From Chionoecetes opilio (lineage: Eukaryota > Arthropoda > Malacostraca > Decapoda > Majidae): a DNA stretch of 64,000 bases. The stretch spans positions 61,001 to 125,000 of the forward strand of contig JACEEZ010018140.1 in NCBI GenBank assembly GCA_016584305.1, given 5' to 3'. Positions 32,626-47,775 of this stretch are shown piece by piece (within the stretch, counting starts at the first letter, position 1; every line of letters starts with the position of its first letter). Below the pieces are notes generated by a model, which was not told where the DNA came from, did not search any database, and saw only the letters and a list, made by a program, of their open reading frames with translations. The translations under genes were made by a program, and so were the position numbers.

Positions 32626-33932
32626 ATGAAAGTCCCCACCATGCTTCCCGTCCTGAGTGGCAAGGAACGGGCGAGACGAAAGGATGTGGAGACAGTGGAT
32701 ATCAAGACACCCACCGTAACAAGGAAAGAATGTTTTGTTGAGGAGAACAGAGGTGTGTTCCTCCTCTTCACCATCTTGGGACTCTTCGCCGTCAGGAGGG
32801 TGGATGGCCAGTACCTGGTGAGGAAAGTGCGCTTCTTCTTTTTCTATCTCAGCTGGATCACGTACCCCCTGGGAGGCCTCTTCGTGGCCGGCAAAACCGT
32901 CTCCTGGCTCGCTCATGACGAGAAAATTTCCTTCATGCATGACACCTTTGCGGTTCTGGCGCTTGCTGTGTTACCGGCATTACAGGCCTACTCCCTTAAA
33001 TTCATGACAAAATGCCTCCCAGAGGCCCTGCAGAATATATCCGAGCTGAGCGTGATGGAGGTGGGCTTTGAGACGCCTCTGAAGTTATCCTGGAAGAGAA
33101 GTAAGGTCAAAATATCTCCAGGTGACAAGGACTGCCAGCAGGGTGAGAGGCTGTTTGAGTGGCTGCCTCGTGCCATGGTTGTCTTCTCCTTGGTTGCGTT
33201 CTTCACTGTGTGCTCCACGGAGTACCTGATGGGCGTAGACCTGCAGTCGCTGGACAAGGAGGTACCCACACTGGTGATTCTGTCCGTGTGTCTCGCGTTC
33301 CCCTTTGCAAGCACCCTCATTGTCGTGGCCTTCACCAAGTGGCTCACAATGGTTTACAAGACGCTCAACCATCATTGTCAGGAGGTGGCGCCTGTCTGCA
33401 AAGTAGACCAAGTGCTTGCTATTTGTAGCTACGTGGATCGACTACAGAAGATATTCTCGTTGCTAAACAGCGGATTTTTCAGATATATTTTAACCATCAA
33501 CGCAGGATCGATCACTGTAGGGGCGTCATTCTGCACGTCGAGGCTTTTGCTGGCTCCCATTCAGATCGTGTACCTCGGGCCGCTTGTCTTCCACGTCTTC
33601 ACGCTGGGCCTGGTGTGCGAGGCGGGGGGCAGGCTGGCGGCGCAGGTGAGTCTGTTGCAACTTTGCAAGGATAGTACATAGAGGTCTTGTATATTATCCT
33701 TGGTCTGTTGTGACATGCAGGAACCAAATGTAATGATGGAAAGGGTTGAAAATGATAGACGTTATTCGTCAAGTCTGTAGGTTATGATAGGGTTAAAATT
33801 TTGACCGATTTCTTTTGATTCACTTGAAGCATATTCACTGTAGAATTTGATAACGAAATACCCATGGAAAGACAAAGTAATAAAGTTGATAAAGTAAGAA
33901 AAACATGTGCGTTCATAATCATGTAAATGGAA

Positions 33933-33988
<56 letters not shown>

Positions 33989-35071
33989 AATTTCCACTCC
34001 TTCATCAGCATGACAACCTGGTTACATGGCTCAAGAAGGAAATACGGCAACGCAAGCTTCCTACTGTTGTTCCTTCCTCCACCTCCACCTCCACCTCCTC
34101 TACTCTCTCCTTTCCCTCCACCTTCTGCTCTTCTTCCTCGCCCTGCACCTCCTCCTCCTCCTACCTCCTCCTCTACCTCCTGGATGATCTGCTCGAGTAC
34201 CCGCCTCAGGTAAGAACAGGTGAACAGACCAGGTGTGTATTTAGGACCTTGAAACATTGGAGGCTTAGCCCAGCCAAGAGATCCTTACATTATTACTGGA
34301 TAAGTTTTCAATTTTTTCATGAGTATAATGAATAAAAGATGTGAGACACTGTTCTACCAAAAGTTTCCGGTCATTTGCTTAGGATAACTTTCGTAACATG
34401 AAATTAAAATAAGATCAAGACAATCTGAGTTGGGGTTCAACTTCGTTATTATTTTCATTTTCGTCACTAGGAATAAAACCCTTAGAAAAAAAGAGCTTTG
34501 GCGTGATGAAGCAGTCATATAGATTGTATATTTCCAATGCTTTGTTTGATACTGAAATCTGACCAACCCTGGTCTTATAACTTCTGCTTCTATTGTGTGA
34601 CAAATTAAAGGCTTCTTTTGAACTGTGACTAAACTGTGTTCACTCTGTCTTGTCCATCTGATATTATCTTCTTCACCTCTCCAGAAGGTCTTATATGGTG
34701 TCTCCTCTGTTGCACTCCTCATCTCCTCTGTTTGATCCTCATGTTCTCTCCTAGCTACTCTCTCATGTCCTGCTCATAAAAAGGATGCCATCAATATACG
34801 TCAAGTAACATCTAACCAAATATCTTGTTTCCTACTATAATTTTGTGTTGGCCCCGGTCAAAGTTTATCTTATTTCTGTAAAAAAAATAAAAAAAAATAA
34901 AGGCTAGGTATTTGAGATCCGGGGCTATTCATAAAACATTCGGGCCTATAGCCCCCAATGCCCAGGCCTAACTACGCCAATGGAACAGACTACTACTACA
35001 ATTACTACTACTATTATTACTACTACTACTACTACTACTACTACTACCACTACTACTACTACTACTACTAG

Positions 35072-35103
<32 letters not shown>

Positions 35104-35327
35104 TACACTACTACTTCTACTTCTATTAATGCTTCTCAATATTTGTTTTTCCCATCCAGATCACGACCTTCGGGAATTACAAAATAAACAGAAGCTTCTT
35201 GGTCAAATGTCTGGGTTTCGTCTTCTCCTACGGTACTATTGCCAATCAGTTCACCGATAACACTGACTGCGAAGACTACTTCCCACGCGTCTTACGTAAC
35301 CTAACTGCTGAATGGATCGAAGCTTAA
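32626..35327 (+). CDS. Gustatory-receptor-like chemoreceptor (7tm_7 family)
   Basis: Three exons are inferred: 32626-33645, 34009-34209 and 35160-35327 (stop TAA), all phase 0 with CAG/GTGAGT, CAG/GTAAGA and clean acceptors. They give 462 residues, within the usual GR range. The ATG is the first after an in-frame TAG at 32599. Hydrophobic segments lie near residues 43-57, 70-90, 107-124, 183-200, 214-237, 286-303, 311-331 and 419-437. One of these may be only partly membrane-embedded. The last exon has the GR hallmark: TTFGNYKINRSFL leading into SYGTIANQF (430-438), matching TYhhhhhQF with Ser for Thr. Family members are ligand-gated cation channels in chemosensory membranes; the ligand cannot be inferred. 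The loop before TM7 contains a Ser/Thr-rich low-complexity stretch (361-391) encoded by TCC repeats. Intron 2 contains a hAT element. The exon 2 acceptor is the least certain boundary. Confidence 0.85.
34230..34982 (-). mobile_element. hAT-like non-autonomous element (copy B)
   Basis: The element is 753 bp and flanked by a perfect 8-bp duplication GAACAGAC (34222-34229 and 34983-34990), diagnostic of hAT-type insertion. Ends are CAGGTGTGTATTTAGG and, on the other strand, CATTGGCGTAGTTAGG. It aligns in reverse orientation with 8671-10345. It begins 20 bp after the exon 2 donor of the GR-like gene and makes up most of intron 2. It has no intact coding frame. Confidence 0.9.
34991..35102. repeat. 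(TAC)n microsatellite in GR intron 2
   Basis: A TAC/CTA trinucleotide tract with minor interruptions lies between the hAT copy and exon 3, about 60 bp before the acceptor. Confidence 0.9.
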
Positions 35328-35390
35328 AGTTGTCTCAGATTGTGGTCCACTTTAGCTAAACAGTTGAAATGGTATGAAAACGTGAGGATC

Positions 35391-35396
35391 AATAAA
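35391..35396 (+). promoter_or_regulatory. Polyadenylation signal of the GR-like gene
   Basis: AATAAA occurs 64 nt downstream of the stop codon, in plus orientation, giving a short 3' UTR. Confidence 0.65.
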
Positions 35397-35399
35397 TGG

Positions 35400-35825
35400 T
35401 TTGATTGTAGCGGATTTGCCAACGTTCCCCTTCACTCTCTGTGCATGGGAGTTACGTGCCGTTTTCTTTACCTGCCTGCGAGGTATATAATACGTGTGTG
35501 ACTACCTGGCTTATGTGCACAGCTGATACGGTTTGTTAACTGATAAGGTCTGTTTATAGAAGATATGCGTACTAGTGTGTGACGTATTTGATTCGTATGT
35601 AGACTTGCTATTATTATCGTTATTAGTGTCATTATTATCATCATTATTTTTGTTATTATTTGTATTATTATTATTATTATTATAATCAGCATAAACATTA
35701 TAATAATTATACATATATTACTATTGTTATTAGTTTTGTTATTACCAATATTATTGTTATAGTTATTACTTTGATCATAATTATTAATGTTCGCATATAT
35801 AAAGGTTATTTGAAATTTGTAATGG

Positions 35826-35904
<79 letters not shown>

Positions 35905-36986
35905 AAAAAAAAAACTTTTTCCTCTGTATTTGCCATTCCACACGTCAGATAACTCCAGCAGGGCCCTCGTCAGCCACGCACACACACACACACACACGCA
36001 CACCATCCTTACACCAGTAAATCCTCTCATTCAACCCCACCACAACCACCACCACCACCACAAACACCACCACCACCACAAACACCACCACAAACACCGC
36101 CACAAACACCACCACCACCACCACCACCACCCACTACCTTCCTCCACTTCAGCATACAAATAAGGCGCGGACTGGACGTGGGTTAGGTTTCCCAGTCTGA
36201 CAGAGGGAGAGAGGGAGAGAAAGAGAGTGAGAGAGAAAGAGGGAGAGAGAGAGTAAGGGGGTTGGGGGTCCTCAGGTGGGGGAGGGACGCATATTTGTGC
36301 CTCCCACAAGGTGCCAGTGGTTAAGGGGGGGCGCCTACCCCTTACTCATTGCCACCTTCGCCCTGTCTCCCCTACCGTCACCCTGGCACGGCTACAGGCT
36401 TGGTTGTGGGTCAGGATTCTCAGGAAGGAGTGTTATGCTTTTACAACCACATAATTCTTTGCTTCAGCGGCATGATCTCATACTGTAGATTCTGTAACTT
36501 CTGTGGTTTCTTCTACGCCCTCTGTGGGTTTCTGGCGTTTAGGTGCTGAGGATGAAGCGAATAAGCAAAGTATTCAGTGCCAGTCGTCGCCACACACCTA
36601 GGGTGCCCCCAAAGGCTATTTTTGAATGTTTGTACCTCGTCCTAGCAAGAGTTAGTGTTTGCTTACGAGGGGAAACCATTTTGCTGCTTATTTCCCCTCT
36701 TTCCCTCATTACCCAGCGTGCCCGGCGGAGGAAATACGTGAAATAAGGACCAAAGGAATGGGTGGATTGAAAAAGTAAAGGTGGATGATGGGAAAGAAGG
36801 AGGGAATGAGGGGAAAAAGAAGGGAAAGTCGTGATGTAAGCGAGGTGTGGTGTTTCCCCTTGTCTGGTGGGTGGTGACATCTTGTGGTGTAGAGGGGAAC
36901 TTGACTGCGTGGGAGGAGGTTGTGGCATGCCCCCCCCCCCTCCACCTGGCATGCACGGGGCCCCTCCAAGTTTTGCCTAAGAGGTG

Positions 36987-37082
<96 letters not shown>

Positions 37083-37259
37083 CTTGCTTTTATCATGAAT
37101 AGCAGCAATGTAGAGTATAAATAGCAATGTGTGTGTGTGGGTGTGTGTGTGTGACTGTGTGTGTGTATGTGTGTGTGTGTGTGTTAGGCCAGGCTTATTT
37201 CTGCTCTGACAGTCATCATTTGAGTGGCTGACATCAACGTCATTCTGCGTTTCCTGACT

Positions 37260-37336
<77 letters not shown>

Positions 37337-38550
37337 AAAATCATCATCATAATAAAAGATGATTATACGTACGTACAAGTATACGTACAAGTAATATTTT
37401 TAATTCTATATTTTTCCAGTGTTCAATGGATGATTTTTTTTTTCGTGTTAGAGAACCGTGAATTAAATCTTCACTATTATTAGCTATCACCATCATTTTT
37501 ATTGCCATTTATTATCATCATTATCATTATTATCATCATTATTATTGTTCCTTTTATCATTATTACTATGGAAGAGGCGTGAGCTAGAAGGCGATAAGTA
37601 CTTAACCTTTACGACATCCCTTCATCTTCGCTATACCATTATTCACCCCCATTAGCGTCTCATACGTCCATTAATGAAGGTGGCAGTCACCTAAAGCAAC
37701 TATCCTTCGCGTTTGTGTCCGATATCTACTGAAACTGAGCCAAATATTGTATATTCGTATTGAAACTTTGTATATGCACTGAGGGTTTCGTTCACTCCGC
37801 ATTAGGTTCGTTCAAAGATGGGATATTAATATTTTGGTTTTTGACTTGTACAAGGGAGGAGGAACGCGGATGTGTCAGGTGAGCTCAGGTATTTTTCCCT
37901 TCGTAGGTTTCATTATTATTGTTACGTTCATTTCGATGGTCTTTATCCGTATTGAATATCATAAAGAAATAAAGAATCAAATCCATCAATCCATCATCAA
38001 ATCAATCAAATCAATCATAGGTAAAGAAATAAACAAGATCGGAGTTTGAATATAAGATTTGTTAGATATTTTAACATTTTTTACTTGCTCTTTGTTAGTT
38101 TGGTCTTCAGTAAAATATAAAAATGTGACTTGAGTTTTATACCGATATTTCTTTAAGCATGTATCATCTATGTTTTCTACTAACTTTCATTATTATTTTT
38201 TTAATGTCCAGAAAAAGAGAAAAAAGATAAATTATTGGCTTTACTCATAATTTTGATTTTAGTTTTTAGTTTTTTTTCTCAATCATATTTCATTACGAAT
38301 CAAAATGTTTCCAAACTTTCATAATAATTTTCTTCCTCATACTATTGAATTAGCATAAATAGGGTTTACACTTTCCTTTTTATTTCTTGTGTAACCGAAG
38401 TTTTGTTTATAGGCGTATTTTGTACGTACCATTCGGGAGTATATTATACTTATTTAAGCTCCGCCCCTGCTTGCCATCACAAAATACGATTGTAGCGCTG
38501 CCAAAGCCCTTTCTAGATGTTGCCGGGAGTAAAAGCGTCGTACACTTCAT
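35400..38550. other. Intergenic, microsatellite-rich, no gene
   Basis: GA tract at 35829-35900, CAC/CA-rich sequence at 35980-36135, TC at 36991-37080, TG at 37125-37180 and GA at 37263-37332, separated by AT-rich DNA. I found no coding exon or transposon terminus. A minus-strand Ile/Asn-rich frame at 35511-35714 is an ATT/ATA repeat artefact. Confidence 0.6.
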
Positions 38551-38555
38551 TCTCC

Positions 38556-38944
38556 GGCACTCAAGGGCGCCTCCCTCCTCCCTCCGTCAGCAGTTCCGGC
38601 ACTCAAGGGCGCCTCCCTCCATCCCTCCTCCCTCCGTCAGCAGTTCCGGCACTCAAGCTAGGGCGCCTCCCTCCATCCCTCCGTCAGCAGTTCCGGGACT
38701 CAAGGGCGTCTCCCTCCATCCCTCCTCCCTCCGTCAGCAGTTCCGGCACTCAAGGGCGCCTCCCTCCAACCCTCCTCCCTCCGTCAGCAGTTCCGGCACT
38801 CAAGGGCGCCTCCCTCCATCCCTCCTCCCTCCGTCAGCAGTTCCGGCACTCAAGGGCGCCTCCCTCCATCCCTCCTCCCTCCGTCAGCAGTTCCGGCACT
38901 CAAGGGCGCCTCCCTCCATCCCATCCTCCCTCCGTCAGCAGTTA
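38556..38944 (+). repeat. 50-bp minisatellite, about 8 copies
   Basis: The unit GGCACTCAAGGGCGCCTCCC... ending CCGTCAGCAGTTCC has a strict 50-bp period from 38751 to 38901, with shorter or slightly longer units at the edges. It is GC-rich against AT-rich flanks. The open frames over it (38387-39019 and 38517-38969) are produced by the repeat and have no other support. Confidence 0.93.
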
Positions 38945-39639
38945 CAGCCTGGCCAGGTGCCTCAAATAACAGTAGTGTTCGTATCTATTATGTACATTTT
39001 TTGGGTGACATTGCTGTGAAAGATATGACAAATGTACCAGTTACATTGCATTTTTAAAGTAATTATAACTATTACTAAAGAGACTGTTTATTGTTTTAGT
39101 GTATTATGGCCAAAATACAAAAGTTTTATCGTGCGTGCCACAAGTATTAACAAAGATTCGGACGCATTGAAAGATTCGAGGGATTGGAAAAATTGTTCCA
39201 AGATGTCGCTGGAGAATTTTAATATTTGTGACTTCTTACCTGTTAAGAGTTGATGTATATATCCGATCAACGTGTTGCACCTACTCCTAATTAGATACAG
39301 TATCCTTTGCATGTGGTGCGCATGTTATGAATGTTGAATAGGATGAGAATTAATGGAAAACAGAAACATTTACGGGGGCAGGTCTGATAGGATTTTCTCA
39401 TGCGCGCACTCTGATTCGCCAGGCTCTTGAAAGCACCACCCACACCCAAAAGAGTATATTTTTTCCCAAGAAAAGTATAATTTACTCCAGAGAGTGTACC
39501 ATGTCGGTTATCAGTGCACTCAAAAGAGTAGAACATAATTGGGCGGAGCTTAAATAAGTATAATTTTGCTTTGTATTGTCTGCACAAAATACGCCTTATC
39601 TAATCACTCTTTATAGTTGCCATTATAGTGAGTTCTGGA

Positions 39640-39810
<171 letters not shown>

Positions 39811-40141
39811 TGCAAATAAACAAAAAATCTCGTCTTTAATCACCCAAGACCACACACACACACAATATCCTAAGTCCAAAACCGCCCCGCTGCAAATCAA
39901 GAAAATGAAAAGAGTATACATTAAAATCCACACATACAAAAATAGGGAAATAAAAAAGGGAGATGGGAGATGCTTGCCCCCCACCCCCCCTAAAAATCCC
40001 ATCTTTGGCCCGGGGTAATCTTGCTCCGTCAACGAGGCGTGAGTTCAAATATATTTAGTGGGCCAAAATATGCTCCAACTGACTATAATTCTCGACTGTA
40101 CCAATAAACACTCCCTATTCAGCCGGGGAGAGGGAGTGAGC

Positions 40142-40145
<4 letters not shown>

Positions 40146-40230
<85 letters not shown>
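40146..40230. repeat. (GA)n microsatellite
   Basis: An uninterrupted GA tract of about 84 bp, followed by a purine-rich GAAGGA-type stretch that leads up to the LINE fragment. Confidence 0.95.
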
Positions 40231-40231
<1 letters not shown>

Positions 40232-40485
40232 TGTAATGTGTTTATGATGATCACGAAGACAAGACAAGACAAGAATGAAGCGAAGTAAGAGGAGGATAAA
40301 GAGGATAATGATAAAACGGAAAGGAGCAGAGAGATTTTTAGGAATCAAACAGGAAACTGAAAAAAAGAGAAAAAGAAGAAGATAAGTGGCTTGTGATCGA
40401 GATGGAGAGTACGTAAGTGAAGGTTATGGAAGAAAGGAGAGGAGGAAGGAAGGACGGAATGAAGGAAGGAAGGAGGGATGGAAAG

Positions 40486-42110
40486 AACTATAGGCTCATC
40501 TCCCTTCTATCAGTTCTTGGCAAGACACTGGAAGCTATAATTGCCGACAAGATATCGTCTTTCTTCACATCCCACCACCTTCTTAACATCAAGCAATTTG
40601 GCTTCCGAGCAAACAGGTCAGCGGCCGACCTATTGCTCCATCTGTCCACCACATGGCATAAGCGTCTTGACCAAAGAAAGGACACATACGTCATTGCCCT
40701 TGACATTGCGGGAGCATTTGACAGGGTGTGGTATCACGTCCTCATCACCAAACTGAACAGTTTGGGTGTCCGCGGTCATCTGCTGCTCCTACTACAAAAC
40801 TACCTGCGGGACAGATTTCTCAGAGTGGTGGTGGACGGTCAAACCTCAGAGGAACACCCGATCTTTGCCAGCGTCCCACAGGGCAGTGTGCTCGGCCCTC
40901 TCCTCTGGAATGTATTCTTCAATGACTTGCTCCAGCTCATCCCAGAGGCACATGCATATGCCGATGACTGCACCCTTACATTCCCCTGCGACAGTGGTGA
41001 TCACCGTACGACTGTCGCTCACATAAATCAGGTCCTCCAAACCGTCATCTCATGGGGTCGTCGATGGCAAGTGGAACTCGTTCCAGATAAAACCCAGGCG
41101 ATGCTCATCGCCCGACGACAACGTCCTCCTGATACTCCCATCCCTATCATCTTACTGGGTGGGAGGCCGGTGCCCCTGCAGACGTCCCTCTCCATACTTG
41201 GGATGGAAGTGAATAGCGTCCTGACCTTCACCGACCACATCCGAACCATTGCAAGGAAAGCCGCCTGGAAACTTAGCTGTGTACGTCTGGTGTGTCTCAC
41301 ACCTTCTTGACTCCCAAGGGATCACCACCTTATATGCAGCTCAAGTCCGCTCCCTTATGGAGTACGCCCCTCCCACGTGGTCTTCCTGCCCCCCTTCGTA
41401 CCTGAGCCTTCTTGACAAGGTACAGGCTCGAGCCCAACGGTTAATACGTCTGAAGGCTCTGCAGGACCAGCTTCTCCCTCCTCTGCAACCCTTGCAGCAG
41501 CGTCGCGACGTAGCAGGTCTGTGCGTCGTTTACAAGACACACAAGCAGCATGTCCCGCACCTGGCTGCTCTCCGACAGCCCTGGGCAAGACCACACGTAC
41601 GGCCACACCACACGAACTGCTGCTACCAGGGACCATCAACTGATCGTCCCTTTTGCCAGGACGGAGACCTCTCTGCGTTCCTTCTTTCCACGCTACACAA
41701 GAATGTGGAACCGCATGGTACAGCAGACACAGCTTCACTCTACCTCGTCACTCCAGACCTTCAAGAGTGCTGTGAACGCTTGGATAAAGCAACCATAGTA
41801 TTAAGTACCTACCTGTAAACCTGTAAACCTTACAGATGCTTAAGTTCAACTATGCCTATATATATATATTATTAGTAGTGAAAAATAAAATGTAAAATTA
41901 TAATAGTAACACATGTACATGTAAAATTCATTTAGTATGGAATAGTGAAATAGAGAAATAGAGAATTTAGAATAGTAACCCATGTATGTATGTTAAGCTA
42001 GGAATAATCTACACATTCCTAAAAGTCAAAGATAGTTCTCAGTAGTCCAGCTGAAGCTCCTGACTGTAAAACCTTTAAGAATAAAGGAAAAAAAAAAGAA
42101 AAAAAAAAGA
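40486..42110 (+). pseudogene. 5'-truncated LINE with RT, in a GGAA tract
   Basis: The homology starts abruptly inside the RT domain (YRLISLLSVLGKTLE), so the endonuclease and ORF1 are missing. RT blocks are present: [37 protein letters not shown] and the catalytic AYADD. The frame shifts near 41290 and again near 41620; the C-terminal segment ending in SFKSAVNAW-type residues stops at 41796-41798. A 3' UTR with an A-rich end reaches about 42110. Both flanks are GGAA/GAAGG repeats, so the copy landed in a tetranucleotide microsatellite. It belongs to a different family from the intron 1 LINE. Confidence 0.82.
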
Positions 42111-42210
42111 AGGAAGGAAGGAAGGAAGGAAGGGAGGAAGGAAGGAAGGAAAGAAGGAGGGAAAGTAGGAAGGAAGGAAGGAAGGAAGGAAGGAAAGAGG
42201 AAGGAGGGAC
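42111..42210. repeat. (GGAA)n tract right of the LINE
   Basis: Degenerate GAAGGAAGG repeats directly follow the A-rich tail and match the GGAAGGA-type sequence immediately left of 40486. Confidence 0.85.
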
Positions 42211-42634
42211 AGAAGGAATGGTAGGATAGCGATTATTTAGTTATCATTTCATTTATAAATTCATATGTTCATTCATTTATATATTTACTTATCGAAATTA
42301 ATGATACTGTTTTCTTAATTAAAATGCTACAGGTAAAAAAAATAAAAAAATAAAAAGATAGATGAAAAAATAAGGAACCTAAAGTAAATAAGGAAAGGAA
42401 AAGGAGACTGTCACAATTACTCCATAGGAAAGAAAATGAAAGAAGAGAATAATGAAGAGGAATGTAATGATGATGATAATGATGATGGAGGAGGAGGGAG
42501 GAGGAGAGGAGGAGAAAATTATTTAAAGAGCCAACAAGCTTGAAAAAGTTTATATTGGCTTCGATAATCATAGACTTTCGAGAACTCTTGGAATAAAGCA
42601 GTGGACGGGAGGGAGGAGGGGGGGAGAGTATATT

Positions 42635-42635
<1 letters not shown>

Positions 42636-42724
<89 letters not shown>
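42636..42724. repeat. (GA)n microsatellite
   Basis: A GA tract with one interruption near 42710 abuts the 3' end of the minus-strand LINE. Confidence 0.95.
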
Positions 42725-42725
42725 T

Positions 42726-44900
<2,175 letters not shown>

Positions 44901-44904
44901 TATG

Positions 44905-45221
44905 TGTGCGTATTCATCTAGTTGTATTCATCTAGTTGTATTCATCTAGTTGTATTTTACAGGGCCTGAGCAACGCTCGTATGGCCCCGTCTCCATATCA
45001 ACATTTGTATCATTCATCCTTAGTGTTTAGTGTTGGCCGAAGCCACCACCCCGGGAGGCGGGTCACAAACCCCCGGCTAACACCCGCTACCCATTCACTG
45101 CTGGGTGGACAGGGGCTCGGGTTTTAAGTAGACCGCCCGTCTGTCTTCGCTCCGCCCGGGGATCGAACCCGGGACTTCTCGGTTGTGAGCCGAGCGTGCT
45201 AACCCTTACACTACGGAGTCC

Positions 45222-45223
<2 letters not shown>
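44905..45223 (-). mobile_element. tRNA-Val-derived SINE, complete
   Basis: On the minus strand it begins at 45223 with GGGGACTCCGTAGTGTAAGG. An anticodon arm carries the loop CTCACAA, giving anticodon CAC (Val), followed by a perfect B box GGTTCGATCCCC. A tRNA-unrelated body with TGTCCACCCAGCAGTG follows, and the tail is a tandem CAACTAGATGAATA repeat at 44905-44955. This is the best-preserved SINE copy in the window and defines the family seen at 16608 and 47180. It is not a tRNA gene, because the acceptor stem is lost. Confidence 0.88.
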
Positions 45224-45257
<34 letters not shown>

Positions 45258-45351
45258 AAGGTCATACTCTTATCCTCCTCCTTTCTTCTCCCTTCCTTCC
45301 TGCTCCCTTATTCTTGTCTCTATTCCTGTCTACTTGTTGTCTCCATCTTCT

Positions 45352-45419
<68 letters not shown>

Positions 45420-45564
45420 TTCCTGCTCCTTTATTCTTGTCTCTTTTCCTGTCTACATTATTTCCCTCTCTTGCGCCTCCTCTGCCCGCCTGTCTCCCTA
45501 ATCAGAGGCCCACCTGAACCCCTAAATCTTTATCTCAGGACCACTGCGATGAGGTGATAGTGCT

Positions 45565-45626
<62 letters not shown>

Positions 45627-45886
45627 ACACAGTCACACACACACACACACACACACATACACACCTGACTAAACACATCACCTATTGTCACATGTGTTAA
45701 AATATGCACCACATCACCTCACTTGCCCCTTTTTCCCCTCTCCTCCTCTCCCCCTTCCTTACCATCCTCTTTCTTTCTCCTCCCCTTTCTCTCCCTTCCC
45801 CTCACCTCATTTCCCCTCACTCTTTATCAGGTCACCTCCCTTCAACTTTCCCTCGCCTCATAACACCTCGATCATTTCCCATTTTA

Positions 45887-45984
<98 letters not shown>

Positions 45985-46347
45985 TTATTTACTCCATATT
46001 GTCTCGTATCTTTTATTGCCAGCTTGCGAAATGACGAAAACCTGCTTTAAATTTGGGTTGTTTTCCTGCTACAAATATATATTATTTCCTTTATTTCTTA
46101 ATTTCGCCCCTTCTTTGAACTTATATTGTTACTTCTTTTCATTCTCTTCCTCATTGCTTGCTCTGTTTTTAGCTTCTGGATCAAGGTTTGAATCGAAGCT
46201 GGAATTAAATAAATCAAAGGAGGAGGAGGAGGAGGAGGAGGGGAAGAGAAAGAGATCAGTGGAAATTAAGTAAATTAAATAGCAAGCACCTGGCAAGTCT
46301 TTTTCTTTCAGATAAAAAACGACATTTGCTTGAATAGTGTGTGTGTG

Positions 46348-46409
<62 letters not shown>

Positions 46410-46450
46410 CTTTATAACAGATAAAGGACTAAAGTTCGACACAGTTTATC

Positions 46451-46537
<87 letters not shown>

Positions 46538-46554
46538 GTAATATATGCAGCATT

Positions 46555-46638
<84 letters not shown>

Positions 46639-47058
46639 CTATTGATGTACTAGTTATTGTTAGAGTCAAAGTCTTTTATATTTTGTGTACGAAGGAGGGG
46701 AGGAGGAGGGGGGAGGGGGAGAGGGAGGTGGGGGGAGGACATGCACCCCTCTCCCCCCCCCATCACCCCCTCCATGTTGGCTTCTCTCCAAGTGATCCAT
46801 CATTTCTCCTCCCTTTCCTCTCTATATACATTTTCCTCCTCCTCCTCTTCCTGCAGTCTTCTTACTTGCATTTTATCCTCCTCTTCCATATTTGTTTCCC
46901 TGTCCATGTTATATTATCTGTCTGCCTTCATACGTCTCTCTCTCTCTCTCTCTCTCTCGCGCTCTCTTATTTATATGTCATCCCTCACCTTTCAGTTAAT
47001 TACGCTCAAAGAAAACGGAATGTCACTGTAAGTCGACAGTAACCATTATATAAAGCTT
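45224..47058. repeat. Microsatellite-dense region, no gene
   Basis: Main tracts: TG 45223-45254, TC 45357-45415, GA 45570-45617, CA 45635-45660, TC 45889-45980, TG 46338-46407, TC 46455-46532, GA 46556-46636 and TC 46936-46958. The pyrimidine-rich spacers give Ser/Leu/Pro-rich frames that are not genes. Confidence 0.85.
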
Positions 47059-47062
47059 GTTA

Positions 47063-47158
47063 TCCATCCAGTTATATATAAAAAAATTCTCCTTTTTCTC
47101 CTTTGGTTTAATTTTTCGTTAGAAAAAAAACAGAAAAATTTATATATAACTGGATGGA
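47063..47158. mobile_element. Tiny TIR element, TTA flanked
   Basis: A 96-bp unit has near-perfect termini TCCATCCAGTTATATATAAA and complement, flanked by TTA on both sides. The TTA duplication points to PIF/Harbinger-type mobilisation. It ends 21 bp before a SINE. Confidence 0.55.
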
Positions 47159-47179
47159 TTAGTAAAATGTAGCAAGAAT

Positions 47180-47434
47180 GGGTACTCCGTAGTGTAGGGG
47201 AAGCACGCTCGGTTCTCAACCGAGAAGTCCCGGGTTTGATCCCCGGGCGGCATATTCCCGTGATTTGGAAGAGTTTGTTGGTCTTGGGATATCAACAGAC
47301 AATCAAGGTTGTCAGAACTCGTGACGTCACACAAAGGGGTGGAGCTAACGTGAATCGCCTTGAAGCGTACGTGGCCACCGAGACTCGGTGGTCTCGCTTG
47401 AAGGCGTGAACTTCTTTCCCTTACCGCCCTGCAA

Positions 47435-47489
<55 letters not shown>

Positions 47490-47703
47490 CTGAAGGGGTG
47501 AAGGGAGGTATGAAGGGGAAATTAAGTTTAAGGGGGTGAGGGGGGAGGTATTGAAGGGGTGAAGGGAGGTATTTGAAGGGTGGTAAGGGAATCTCTCTCT
47601 CTCTCTCTCTCTCTCCAATACCTGAAAGGGTGAAGGGGGGTATGAAGGGGAAAGTTTAAGGGGGTGAGGGGGGAGGTATTGAAGGGGTGAAGGGTGGTAA
47701 GGG

Positions 47704-47775
<72 letters not shown>

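Noticed and set aside
38387..39019. 210-residue Pro/Ser-rich open frame
   Set aside because: It is produced by the 50-bp minisatellite; overlapping frames are equally open, and there is no splice or domain support.
45150..45223. tRNA-Val gene
   Set aside because: The A and B boxes and anticodon arm are present but the acceptor stem does not pair, and the sequence continues into a SINE body repeated elsewhere.
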